Source of the DNA: Cladocopium goreaui
Taxonomy: Eukaryota; Sar; Dinophyceae; Suessiales; Symbiodiniaceae
Length of the DNA: 64,000 bases
Direction of reading: 5' to 3'
NCBI GenBank assembly: GCA_947184155.2
Contig: CAMXCT020001470.1
Span: 1-64,000, forward strand
The notes under the pieces were generated by a model, which saw only the letters and a list, made by a program, of their open reading frames with translations, was not told the origin of the DNA and made no database searches. A program made the position numbers and the translations under genes. Below are positions 53,814-64,000 of this stretch, piece by piece (within the stretch, counting starts at the first letter, position 1; each line of letters starts with the position of its first letter).

Positions 53814-55775
53814 TAGCCGCCGAGTCTAACTGACTTTGCCGAGTAGCGCGATGTCGTTTTCAGACGAGGTTGACAAAATGATTCAAGTTCATCAAAGTTC
53901 ATGAAAGTCCCAGTTGGAAGATGATTCTCAGTAAGAAGATGTAAGAAGTAGGCCTCGAGCCACGCTCGCCGTGAAGGGACAAAGCATGGAATGTCAGAGG
54001 GAAGCTTCCGATGTAAAATGTCAATAAATGTCAAACAAATCCGTGTGAGTCAAGAGCCAGGTCTGAGTCAGGGCCTCTGCGAAAGAATCCAAGGGACCAA
54101 AGAAAGCAATGACACTGGCACTGAGTTGCCCTGCGTGTCCAGTTGCGTTGAGTTCCTGCATCATGATGTAGTCATCTTATCGGTCCAATTTGGATTAAAT
54201 CATAGCCGCCGAGTCTAACTGACTTTGCCGAGTAGCGCAATGTCGTTTTCAGACGAGGTTGACAAAATGATGAAAGTTCGTCAAAGTTCATGAAAGTCCC
54301 AGTTGGAAGATGACTCTCAGTAAGAAGATGTAAGAAGATGCACGAAGGGCCTCGAGCCACGCTTGCCGTGAAGGGACAAAGCATGGAATGTCAGAGGGAA
54401 GCTTCCGACGTCAAATTTGAGATGTCAATGTAGACAGCTGTTGACCAATGTCAAACAAACCCGTGTGAGTCAAGAGCCATGTCTGAGTCAGGGCCTCTGC
54501 GAAAGAATCCAAAGGGACCATTGCTCGGATCTTGTCATAAAGCCCATTGCTTGAGGATGTGTACTGGCGGGGCTATTCCCATAAAGTAAAAATTAAGAAT
54601 TGTTTCAATCAATGGCCTCAAATTTGCTTACAGGTCTGCGACCAATTGAGACACATGGTCAGAACTTTCTGCATGTCGCGTAGCTTACACTAAATGAACT
54701 GTGCATAATTATTAATGATTAAATATCATTGCTTGTTAATGTATCTGACATAATTCATTCAAATAAATGGTGAAATTGGTGAATTGTGAATGATGAGATT
54801 CCAACCAGAACTTTTCAGACGAGGTTGACAAAATGATGAAAGTTCGTTAAAGTTCATGAAAGTTCCAGTTGGAAGATGATTCTCAGTAAGACGAGCCACG
54901 CTCGCCGTGAAGGGACAAAGCATGGAATGTCAGAGGGAAGCTTCCGATGTAAAATGTCAATAAATGTCAAACAAATCCGTGTGAGTCAAGAGCCAGGTCT
55001 GAGTCAGGGCCTCTGCGAAAGAATCCAAGGGACCAAAGAAAGCAATGACACTGGCACTGAGTTGCCCTGCGTGTCCAGTTGCGTTGAGTTCCTGCATCAT
55101 GATGTAGTCATCTTATCGGTCCAATTTGGATTAAATCATAGCCGCCGAGTCTAACTGACTTTGCCGAGTAGCGCAATGTCGTTTTCAGACGAGGTTGACA
55201 AAATGATTCAAGTTCATCAAAGCTCATGAAAGTCCCAGTTGGAAGATGACTCTCAGTAAGAAGATGTAAGAAGATGTACGAAGGGCCTCGAGCCACGCTT
55301 GCCGTGAAGGGACAAAGCATGGAATGCCAGAGGGAAGCTTCCGATGTCAAATTTGAGATGTCAATGTAGACAGCTGTTGACCAATGTCAAACAAACCCGT
55401 GTGAGTCAAGAGCCATGTCTGAGTCAGGGCCTCTGCGAAAGAATCCAAAGGGACCATTGCTCGGATCTTGTCATAAAGCCCATTGCTTGAGGACGTGTAC
55501 TGGCGGGGCTATCCCCATAAAGTAAGAATTAAGAATTGTTTCAATCAATGGCCCCAAATTTGCTTGAAACAGGTCTGCGACCAATTGAGACACATGGTCA
55601 GAACTTTCTGCATTTCGCGTAGCTTACACTAAATCAATTGCCTGGTTTTCAAAATTTCAATACTTGGTGCATAATTAATGATTAAATATCATTGCTTGTT
55701 AATGTATCTGACATAATTCATTCAAATAAATGGTGAAATTGGTGAATTGTGAATGATGAGATTCGAACCAGAACT
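53814..55775. repeat. ~380-bp repeat family, right cluster, with a 936-bp tandem duplication
   Basis: CAGACGAGG words at about 53,861, 54,251, 54,817 and 55,188. A larger unit of about 936 bp is duplicated: TTGCTCGGATCTTGTCATAA occurs at about 54,520 and 55,456, each followed by the same AT-rich stretch with GATTAAATATCATTGCTTG. The first copy here is the continuation of the copy interrupted at 46,104. No gene is visible. Confidence 0.9.
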
Positions 55776-57309
55776 TGAAAATGCCAGACTCTAGTACTCG
55801 TAAGTTCCGTGGGGAAGCAGAAACCATTTTGGCCACTGAGGTGTTTTGAGGTGTGGAGGAGGCAGGTTTGACCCGTTAAGGTCGTGCTATCTTTTTGTGT
55901 ACGATAAATTTGGGTAGGAAGTACTGGCTGGACTTGCGAAGAGATTCCTTTCTTTGTCTACCAGTTCAAGGCAAACCAAAAACACTACATAATCTTTGAA
56001 ACAATCACGCTGCCAAGGACGCATCTCACATGGTGGCTATGAAGCCAAAGTCTCCATGTCGGGGCGCAGTTCCTTTTCCGGGCAACATCAATATATTGGT
56101 AGCCTTAAGACATACAATCGTCGGCCTGTATCAGCCTCCATCTTTGTTCCCCAGATTTGCGATGCTCGCTACATTTGCAAAGCTGTTCTTGGCAGGTGCT
56201 CCAACCTGGTGGCGTGTTGATAAGCAGTGGTGGAAAGGACCATCTACGTGATCAGATGAGCCATATCGTTAATTCTTTTAAGAAAGAGGCTTCCTCTGGA
56301 CTTGCCAAGATCTGGATTCAGTCGACCGTCTCATGTTCAGCAAAGGGCTTGAGCTGTGCTTCTGACACAGCATTTTGAGCCTCGTATGAGGTTTGAACTT
56401 GGGTTTAAAGGGTGAACTAGGCGTGTGGATAGAAAGGCTTTTGCAAAGCTGCAAATTCAAGAGCAGCTTTGAATCCAGATAGATTTGCAATCTGAGCCGC
56501 CGGCGGCACATCATTTCACTGCAAGTTGAGAAGAGACTCCTTTCTTGGTCCAGTCAAACCAACAACACTACATAGTCTTTCGCACGATCATGATGTTGTG
56601 AAGGACGCATCTTAGAAATTATCTTACTTGGCAGCTGTAGCTATGGAGCCCAAGTCTCTGTTTCAGGTTGGAGTTGCAGGCGAGATGAGTATTGCAACCT
56701 TCATCCTTGGACTGTGTCAACCTTTGGCTGCGTAAGAGAGATTGAACTGGAGCTTTTGCTATTGACGAAGCTGTTGGCAAGTGAGGCATGAACTTGGGCT
56801 TGACGGATGTTGGACGGATTTGTCATTCGGACCGCACAGCCCCATTTGGCATTTGCAGCGTGGTGTCTAGCTTCGTTCTTGGTGTTTTTTTTGGGGCCCA
56901 AACAGATGTTGCCACCTTGCTTGGTGTTGTGGTCATCCAAACTCTGGTTACCAGTGGCCAGAATGAAGCATGTTCTGAGTCGTAACTTTGACTTCAAGGT
57001 CCTTACAGGCATTTTGATTGCACATCTGCTTCATCAGCCGAAGCACATTCAAAAGTGTCGAGATGTCACGAGCTGAAAAAGGTGGATGGGCATCTAAAGC
57101 TTCCACTGCAAGATAGCCACGATAGTCACGTCAGTCGTCGTCACGATGCAGTGATGGTTTGTTTTTGGAAAAAATGCCAAAATCATGCACATTGATTTGC
57201 GACAAATTGTTGTTTTCCCGATTCAGTTTTGTGCCAGATATCACCGTCGCTGCAAAGTAGTTTCCGTTTCAAAAATGGTTGCATATAGAGTCATAGAGTG
57301 AATGGACGT
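55776..57309. repeat. Diverged dispersed repeats, no supported gene
   Basis: Segments at about 55,940-56,110 and 56,525-56,690 are diverged relatives of one at about 59,500-59,700: all contain (A/G)GGACGCATCT- or GCACGCATCT-type words, then a TGG(AG)GCC/GAAGCCAAAGTCTCC-like word. The piece with GTCGACCGTCTCATGTTCAG at about 56,320 recurs near 58,580 and 59,195. Open frames are short and inconsistent. Confidence 0.6.
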
Positions 57310-57702
57310 TCATCGCGAAGGAGCAACGCTGCCAGCTGTGCCCCATGCCGAGGGACCCTTCTGGGTCTTCTGTTTTTCCTTGAGATCAAGCGTGTTTCGC
57401 AAGCTTTCTCGAAAGATTGACAGTCTTTGGTGAATTGTTCGATCGCCCGTTTGAATCGGAGGTCCCGGTTGGAGCGTTGAGCCAGTCTCGGAAATCAGGG
57501 AAGCGGACGGGGAGATAGGATTGTGGGTCAGGTGGATTGGCAGAAGCGAGAGGAAACAAGTTGTCGAGAGCGTGGCTGTGGTCAGCAGTCTTTGCATATC
57601 AAAATTCTTGCAGCAAAAGGACTTGGCAACTTCAGAAATTTCGTGGTTCCAAGATGAGACGTGGCATAGGAGGCGTGACACAGGTGATACAAGGCATCGC
57701 AA
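57310..57702 (-). CDS. Possible 130-aa hypothetical protein
   Basis: Open from ATG at 57,702 to 57,310. It holds a hydrophobic stretch TTCFLSLLPIHL around residues 48-60, followed by a Ser/Pro/Thr-rich segment and a charged tail (LDLKEKQKTQKG). No recognised domain and no conserved copy in the window. It lies in a region that otherwise shows only repeats, so it may be fortuitous; alternatively it may be one exon of a spliced gene. Confidence 0.2.
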   Translation of the reverse strand: MRCLVSPVSRLLCHVSSWNHEISEVAKSFCCKNFDMQRLLTTATLSTTCFLSLLPIHLTHNPISPSASLISETGSTLQPGPPIQTGDRTIHQRLSIFRESLRNTLDLKEKQKTQKGPSAWGTAGSVAPSR

Positions 57703-58073
57703 CTGATCTCCGATAGGGCTCTGTAGGGAGCCTGCGGCTGGGGGATGTCTTTGGGGTCTGCTCTTGGAGTGAGAAAGGATGCTTGAGCAGAGAGGCTAAA
57801 CCCACTGTACTTCTCAGAGGTCCTGCCGTCTTTCGGAATTCTGTTCCGATCTCTTGGGTTTTTGCGGAAAAGTTCAGCCAGCCTGTTCAGCCTATGCCCA
57901 GTTTTTTAAAATTTGCCAATGCGGATGTGCATCTTTGCTTCTGTTTCGAGAAAGGGTCCTTTCAGCGTTGCCGAAGCTAACTGAGCAGCGTCCAAAATCA
58001 TCATGGACTCATTTCGTCAGCGCACGGACGCGGAAACTCTACAGAAGGGGTTCGCAGACAGACCAAGTCAAGT
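57703..58073. other. Spacer without supported gene
   Basis: Non-repeat sequence with short plus-strand frames only. Nothing recognisable. Confidence 0.35.
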
Positions 58074-59275
58074 CGAAGGTCTGCAGAAGCCAAAGCTGCA
58101 GTCATAGAACTGTCAACGTTCTGCAAACGTTCCATGAGAGTACAATTAAATACAATTGAAATTAAAAGAAAACAAATAAAGACACAGCTTTTGAAGCCTA
58201 TTCCTAACCAGACTTGCCACTGCCATGTAGTGACTGGAGCAAGGGTCTCTCGCCCTCAATGTCAGACGAAATGTCAGACAAGTCTTGTGACAGAGCTAGA
58301 CTCTACTTGAAGATGCCGCCTGTTTGTGCACGAACACATCATATGTATGTTCGGTTCGGGTTCGATCCGCTCCTCGGGGGCAAACTCTTCATCATTGTCA
58401 CACAATCGTGATGCATCAGCAAGGCAAAACCTTTTTGTGTGTTGAAAGGCAGTGTTTGACAAAATACGTTTTCTCCTGTGCGATGTTTTCACGGTGCTGA
58501 GGCTAGGGCACACCAAACAGTTTCATTAACTCCCTTCACGAAAGAGGCTTCCTCTGGACTTGCCAAGAGCTGGATCCAGTCGACCGTCTCATGTTCAGCA
58601 AAGGGCTTGAGCTGTGCTTCTGACACAGCATTTTGAGCCTCGTATGAGGTTTGAATGCAAACTTGGGTTTAAAGGGTGCGAAGGTCCGCAGAAGCCAAAG
58701 CTGCAGTCATAGAACTGTCAACGATCTGCAAACGTTCCATGATAGTACAATTAAATACAATTGAAATTAAAAAACAAATAAAGACACAGCTTTTGAAGCC
58801 TATTCCTAACCAGACTTGCCACTGCCATGTAGTGACTGGAGCAAGGGTCTCTCGCCCTCAATGTCAGACGAAATGTCAGACAAGTCTTGTGACAGAGCTA
58901 GACTATACTTGAAGATGCCGCCTGTTTGTGCACGAACACATCATATGTATGTTCGGTTCGGGTTCGATCAACTCCTGGGGGTCAAACCCTTCATCAAGGG
59001 GATAGTTTGTCACATAATCGTGATGCATCAGCAAGGCAGAACCTTTTTGTGTGTTGAAAGGCAGTGTTGGACAAAATGCGTTTTCTCTTGTGCGATGTTT
59101 TCATGGTGCTAAGGCTAGGGCACACCAAACAGTTTCATTAATTTCCTTCAGGAAAGAGGCTTCCTCTGGGCTTGCCAAGAGCTGGATTCAGTCGACCGTC
59201 TCATGTTCAGCAAGGGGCTTGAGCTGTGCTTCTGACACAGCATTTTGAGCCTCGTATGAGGTTTGAACGGAAAGT
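58074..59275. repeat. ~605-bp tandem duplication
   Basis: GCAGAAGCCAAAGCTGCAGT occurs near 58,082 and 58,687. The copies share CCAGACTTGCCACTGCCATG, GACAAGTCTTGTGACAGAGC and GTCGACCGTCTCATGTTCAG and differ by scattered substitutions and small indels. The unit's end piece is also present at about 56,278-56,420. Confidence 0.9.
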
Positions 59276-60309
59276 TTCTGTCTAGGTGAACTAGATGTGA
59301 GGATAGAAAGGGTTCTGGCAAGGATTTTTTCAAGAACCCGTGACAAAAAACTATAGGCCATTCCAAGTAGGCAAGGTTATAACCCCAAACCAACCTTGAA
59401 CCCACTTGGGGTCATGTTCAATCGGAACTCATCCTTCTGTGTCAATGGGAAATCTGGATGCTAGAAAGAGTTGTGGGGGGAAGCTCGGAAGAGTTTCCTT
59501 TGATCAACGACCATTTCAAGGAATCCGGGAAAACGGTCGAAAAAACTACATGTCATTTAAACATATCATGATGGTGTGAAGCACGCATCTCACTTGGCAG
59601 CCATGGAGCCGAAGTTTCCATTTTGGGTTGCAGTTTCGGATTTGAGGGGCCCATTCTGAGACAAGGTTGGTACTGGTTACTGGCAGCCTTGAGATTTAAT
59701 CGTTTGCCTGTATCAGGCCTCTTTGCACCAGCCCAATTTGCCCGATGTTCATGAAAATTATCCTATTTTGACCCATGCCCGGAGCTTTGAATCCAAGTGC
59801 CAAGTGTCTTGGAAATGCCAAGCCTTTCAGAAAGGTACCCAAGGGATGGAATGCTGCGCTACACGCAATCTAAGACGCATGGCAGCAGTCGGTCAGCTCA
59901 AACATTTGCTATGAAACACGAGCTGCCACAGTCTTGAGCCTAGATAGCTGCGACAGTACTGTCTGAGTTTCACGTGAAGTTTTGAATGGAACCTCCAATC
60001 TTGCTGCATCAATCGGCCTTGCTTCGAAATTCTATGCAGCTATGCATTCACCACCGGTGACGCGAGTTGTGAAATGGAAATGCAGCTGACCTGAAACCTA
60101 GTAGAGATCTTGTCTGTAGACCTTTCGATCGGAAAAAGAACAGACAGAGTTCTGCCGATGAAAAGAGGTTTAGCAGAAGTTAAAAATTTGTGTTTTAACC
60201 TTCAACAATTTTCGTTTTATGCCACCATATTTTAATCTTCAAAGCTGTGATCAAGAGGCGGTCCTGAAATACGTAGTCCCGACCTTGCGGAAAAAAGTGT
60301 GCGATCTCT
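59276..60309. other. Spacer without supported gene
   Basis: Includes the third diverged member (about 59,500-59,700) of the repeat described at 55,940. From about 60,195 minus-strand sequence reads into the TCATCC array as an acidic tract followed by a short non-repeat tail. No convincing gene. Confidence 0.35.
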
Positions 60310-62290
60310 TTGGAGCCGGGCTCGGCAACCTTATCCTCATCCTCTTCCTCTTTCTCACTATCATCATCAGCATCATCAGCATCATAATCATCATCATCAC
60401 CATCATCATCATCCTCATCCTCATCATCATCATCATCATCCTCATCCACATCCTTGTCATCCTCATCCTCATCCTTGTCATCCTCATCCTTGTCATCCTC
60501 ATCCTTGTCATCCTCATCCTCATCCTTGTCATCCTCATCCTCATCCTCATCCTTGTCATCCTCATCTCATCCTCATCCTCATCATCCTCATCATCCTCAT
60601 CATCCTCATCATCCTCAGCATCCTCATCCTTGTCATCCTCATCTCATCCTCATCCTCATCATCCTCATCATCCTCATCCTCCTCATCCTCATGCTCCTCA
60701 TCCTCCTCCTCGTCATCCTCATCCTCATCCTCATCCTCATCATCCTCATCCTCCTCATCCTCATCCTCATCCTCAATCTCATCCTCATCCTCATCCTCAT
60801 CCTCCTTGCCATCCTCATCCTCATCCTCATTCGCCTCCTCCTCGTCCTCGTCCTCATCCTCATCCTCGTCATCCTCCTCATCCTTGTCGTCCTCATCCTT
60901 ATCCTCATCCTCATCCTCTTTCTCACTATCATCCTCATCCTCGTCAACCTCATCCTTGTCATCCTCATCCTTGTCATCCTCATCCTTGTCATCCTCATCT
61001 CATCCTCATCTCATCCTCATCCTCATCCTCCTCATCATCCTCATCATCCTCATCATCCTCATCATCCTCATCCTCATCCTCCTCATCCTCACGCTCCTCA
61101 TCCTCCTTCTCGTCATCCTCATCCTCATCCTCATCCTCATCCTCATCCTCATCCTCATCCTCATCTCATCCTCATCCTCATCCTCCTCGCCATCCTCATC
61201 CTCATCCTCCTCGTCATCCTCATCCTCATCCTCATCCTCATCCTCATCCTCATCCTCATCCTCCTCGCCATCCTAATCCTCATCCTCCTCGTCATCCTCA
61301 TCCTCATCCTCATCCTTGTCATCCTCATCCTCATCCTTGTCATCCACATCCTCTTTCGTCTCCTTCTCGTCCTCGTCCTCATTCTCATCCTCATCCTCTT
61401 CCTCATCCTCCTCATCCTCATCCTCATCCTCATCCTCACCCTCTTTCTCACTATCATCATCATCATCATCATCATCCTCATCCTCATCCTCATCCTCTTT
61501 CTCACTATCATCCTCATCCTCGTCATCCTCATCCTCATCCTTGTCATCCTTGTCATCCTTGTCATCCTTGTCATCCTCATCCTCATCCTTGTCATCGTCA
61601 TCTCATCCTCATCTCATCCTCATCCTCATCCTCATCATCCTCATCCTCATCCTCCTCATCCTCATGCTCCTCATCCTCCTCCTCCTCCTCGTCATCCTCA
61701 TCCTCATCCTCATCCTCATCCTCATCCTCATCCTCCCTCATCCTCATCCTCATCCTCATCCTCATCCTCATCCTCATCCTCATCCTCATCCTCATCCTCA
61801 TCCTCATCCTCATCCTCATCCTCATCCTCATCCTCATCCTCATCCTCCTCGCCATCCTAATCCTCATCCTCCTCGTCATCCTCATCCTCATCCTCCTCAT
61901 CATCATCATCATCATCGTCATCATCATCATCATCATCCTCATCGTCCTCGTCCTCATCCTCAACCTCATCCTCATCCTTCTCATCCTCATCCTCATCCTC
62001 CTCATCCTCATCCTCCTCACCCTCATGCTCCTCATCCTCCTCCTCGTCATCCTCCTCATTCTTGTCGTCCTCATCCTTATCCTCATCCTCATCCTCTTTC
62101 TCACTATCATCATCATCCTCATCCTCATCCACATCCTTGTCTTCCTCATCCTCCTCCTCCTCATCCTCATCCTCCTCGTCATCCGCATCCTCATCCACAT
62201 CCTTGTCATCCTCATCCTCATCCTTGTCATCCTCATCCTCATCCTTGTCATCTTCATCTTCATCCTCATCCTCCTCATCCTCATCCCGAA
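60310..62290. repeat. 2-kb TCATCC-type microsatellite with internal higher-order structure
   Basis: CATCCTCATCCTCATCC with interspersed CATCAT and CTTGTCATC units. CCTCTTTCTCACTATCATC recurs near 60,341, 60,923, 61,437, 61,494 and 62,093, and CTCCTCATCCTCCTCCTCGTC-like words recur near 60,690, 61,090, 61,660 and 62,030, so blocks of several hundred bases were duplicated. Plus frames give Ile/Leu, Ser or His/Pro runs; minus frames give Asp/Glu or Arg/Met runs. Confidence 0.97.
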
Positions 62291-62558
62291 AGCTAGCTGA
62301 GTCCCAGGGGCCAGGGCTGTCCTCATTCCTGTCGAAGTCCCTGCCGCGCTGCCTTGCATGACTAGCTTTCGCCCACTCCCCTCCATGGGCCTCAAGTTGT
62401 CTTTCAATTCTCAACACTGCCACTATAACCGAGTCGGGGACATTGCAAACATGATCATGAAACATCACGAAGAATGAAACGCATTCGAAGTTCAAAAAGA
62501 GGGCGGGAAAGGTATCAGAATGCAATAGAATAAGGAATGGAGATACATGATGTTCCAC
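61857..62558 (-). CDS. Possible Asp/Glu-rich low-complexity protein
   Basis: A 233-codon frame. About 90 N-terminal residues are non-repetitive (MEHHVSPFLILLHSDTFP, then VIVAVLRIERQLEAHGGEWA), followed by a tract of Asp and Glu with occasional Lys produced by the microsatellite. It stops inside the array where a GAT-TAG change occurs. Acidic tracts occur in many real nuclear proteins, but here the composition is forced by the repeat. I consider it unproven; the non-repeat part is not recognised. Confidence 0.25.
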   Translation of the reverse strand: MEHHVSPFLILLHSDTFPALFLNFECVSFFVMFHDHVCNVPDSVIVAVLRIERQLEAHGGEWAKASHARQRGRDFDRNEDSPGPWDSASFRDEDEEDEDEDEDDKDEDEDDKDEDEDDKDVDEDADDEEDEDEEEEDEEDKDVDEDEDDDDSEKEDEDEDKDEDDKNEEDDEEEDEEHEGEEDEDEEDEDEDEKDEDEVEDEDEDDEDDDDDDDDDDDDDEEDEDEDDEEDED

Positions 62559-62742
62559 CTGTATTTTCTATTGTCTTTGTCGGTTGAATCAGCCAAGTTT
62601 TGTAAAAGTTGCACGGTTCCAGCACTCTTCAAAGTCCATCAAAAAGTCCTCAACGCTTTATCAAAAGTTCTAGGTTTGACCTGAGTGCAATGGCAGTTTT
62701 GTTGCTATGAAATCAAGTGCAATTCTGTGAAGTCCTTTCGTT
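62559..62742. other. Spacer
   Basis: Short non-repeat sequence between the acidic frame and the next plus-strand frame. Nothing recognisable. Confidence 0.35.
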
Positions 62743-63429
62743 GTGGCTCAAAAGGCCGGAGCCAATTCAAATTGTCAGCCAGGTTGCATGCCAGCCTCCA
62801 CTTTCGAAAGTCTTTGTTCAAATCAGTTGTTTGAATTCTTTTGCTACATGTTGAATGTGTTTATATATGTTTATATAAATTTCTTTATGTTATGTCATGT
62901 GATTTTAGGATGCCAGGTTGTTTCACCCGTTGCGGTGACACATTGTGAGAAAAGTCTGAGCAGCCATGGAGACCCGAAGCCAGAACGGAAAGGAGACCTT
63001 GCAGCATCAGAAGTTTGGATTTTTTTGGTGCAGATGTTTTCCAAGAAATGTGAGATCGGAAACGCTTGGAAAATAGGAAAGAGATTGAAACAGATGCACG
63101 TTTTGTCATGTTGTGTTGTTTTCTATATGGACATGGCGCTAACTGCTAACGAACAAAATAATCTAACAATTGTCAGCATAGAATGGAATGCACATACTGC
63201 ACATTGCTTGCTACTTCATCGCGTTGAAGTGCATTACTTGGATGGTTTATCAGCAACTCTGTTTGGAATGGCATGCAGCGATAAAGTGTCAGTTCCTGCA
63301 TGCATGAGAAGAGCAGCATTCACAAGTGAGAAGTCTCAGTCTCATATCTATGAGCCCCTTATCGCAGTGAGTACTGCAAAGTCTTGCAACAACTGTCAAC
63401 TCAATGTCAGGCACCTCATATTTGCTTAA
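62743..63429 (+). CDS. Hypothetical 228-aa protein or spliced-gene fragment
   Basis: The longest non-repetitive plus-strand frame in this part. Residues about 30-57 (FEFFCYMLNVFIYVYINFF) would be a membrane segment, but this stretch is AT-rich and ends in TGTGATTTTAGG, so it may instead be an intron with a 3' splice site near 62,910. The rest is protein-like (VWIFLVQMFSKKCEIGNAW; HCLLLHRVEVHYLDGLSATL). The last ~28 codons, YEPLIAVSTAKSCNNCQLNV onward, are the start of the 660-bp direct repeat and are also open at 39,767. No family recognised. Several alternative readings exist and confidence is low. Confidence 0.3.
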   Translation: MAQKAGANSNCQPGCMPASTFESLCSNQLFEFFCYMLNVFIYVYINFFMLCHVILGCQVVSPVAVTHCEKSLSSHGDPKPERKGDLAASEVWIFLVQMFSKKCEIGNAWKIGKRLKQMHVLSCCVVFYMDMALTANEQNNLTIVSIEWNAHTAHCLLLHRVEVHYLDGLSATLFGMACSDKVSVPACMRRAAFTSEKSQSHIYEPLIAVSTAKSCNNCQLNVRHLIFA

Positions 63430-64000
63430 TTGAAATCTCTCATTTGTAGGTCATTGGTCTTTTGAACATTGTTTTGTATGTTTTCTGTAATCTTCGGATG
63501 TTCTGACCTTCTCACTGTTTTGCATGTTGTTTCCAGGGTCGAAAACTACTTGTGCGACTTGAGCAGACTCTTTTGGTAGAGCAATCTGTTTTTCTCGGGT
63601 TCTCCCTGATTGTGATTGCGGCAGTGTGACTTAACCAATTTTGTCGGTCTTTGAAGTGCGGGGAAGAGGATTTCGAGTGTCTTTCAACTTTTGGTTTGAT
63701 ATACAGAGGTGTGCACTACATCTATGCATGTATGTGTACTGTATCTCATGTACATACGTGTGTATATATAAGTATATACATATGGTACACTGTATCAAAT
63801 CCGTTGATTCTCGTGATGAAGTCATGTCTTTCTCGTTCTACCCCTTTTGTCTTTGTGTCTGTGCACCAACTCGTAGAATCGTGATGTTTTACACATCCTT
63901 GAGAAATCTCAAAGACATCAGAGACGCCGAAGACAAAGAATCGACATGGAAACAACATGGAAACGACCGACATTAAGCATCCTTGAGCATGAAACGACGT
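63344..64000. repeat. ~660-bp direct repeat, right copy (runs off the window)
   Basis: Matches 39,767-40,430 from ATATCTATGAGCCCC to the final GAAACGACGT, which is where the 147-bp tandem repeat starts in the left copy. The true repeat is therefore probably longer than seen here. Confidence 0.92.

Noticed and set aside
55755..55775. GATTCGAACC resembling a reverse T-arm of a tRNA
   Set aside because: The stem does not pair, no cloverleaf could be drawn, and the duplicate near 54,800 reads GATTCCAACC.
58345..58370. GGGTTCGATCCG resembling a tRNA T-arm
   Set aside because: No acceptor, D-arm or anticodon arm at the right distance, and the duplicate copy near 58,960 has lost the match.
60219..62300. 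693-codon plus-strand frame rich in Ile, Leu, Ser, His and Pro
   Set aside because: It simply translates the TCATCC microsatellite and changes amino-acid type at each one-base irregularity, as expected of noncoding slippage.

Overview
This window looks like repeat-dominated nuclear DNA of a eukaryote. A dinoflagellate (Symbiodiniaceae or a relative) is my best guess, at moderate confidence. The grounds are the sheer amount of complex tandem repeat, the Lys/Ala-rich 'KAKAKAKA' protein tails, and one large DNA transposon with a KDZ/CACTA-like transposase. I found no rRNA or tRNA gene, no complete dinoflagellate spliced-leader sequence, no bacterial gene and no CRISPR array.

Left part (1-39,766): almost all tandem arrays. 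A 12-bp array (1-216, 3,067-3,487, 6,585-7,397, 10,779-12,299) alternates with blocks built of the hairpin GGTTCCCA-(C/G)GT-TGGGAACC, which are organised into ~750-bp higher-order units. The copy at 10,692-17,042 is bounded by inverted CCCCAGATAG / CTATCTGGGG ends and splits a different repeat, so it behaves like an inserted element that carries arrays and no genes. From 9,318 to 33,300 runs a 3-5 kb super-repeat, four copies plus a truncated fifth. Each copy has module A, a CTGTGTAAA array, module B (alternating GTAAATACC and CTGTAATTTACAG motifs), a 21-bp array encoding nothing recognisable, and a GC-rich cassette of chained hairpins. Copy IV also holds an expanded TTG array, a 300-bp structured GC-rich island and a G-rich TTGGGG-like array. 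A 113-125 bp satellite fills 33,301-39,710.

Right part (39,767-64,000): mixed sequence with shorter duplications. A ~660-bp direct repeat occurs at 39,767 and again at 63,344, where it runs off the window. A ~380-bp repeat family (44,955-46,104 and 53,816-55,460) is interrupted by a 7,707-bp transposon (46,107-53,813) with terminal inverted repeats CTTTGGAGGCTCC, subterminal CTTAG-type repeats and an exact TA target duplication. All its genes lie on the minus strand: a 701-codon transposase frame, a 351-aa zinc-ribbon-like protein, a 179-aa unknown, and a Lys/Arg/Ser-rich protein with a C2HC finger whose reading frame is broken by a 14-bp tandem duplication. These are the only convincing protein genes in the window. 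The transposase presumably moves the element; the roles of the others are unknown. The region 55,776-60,200 holds diverged and tandem duplications without clear genes. A 2-kb TCATCC microsatellite (60,310-62,290) encodes only Asp/Glu-rich low complexity on its minus strand.
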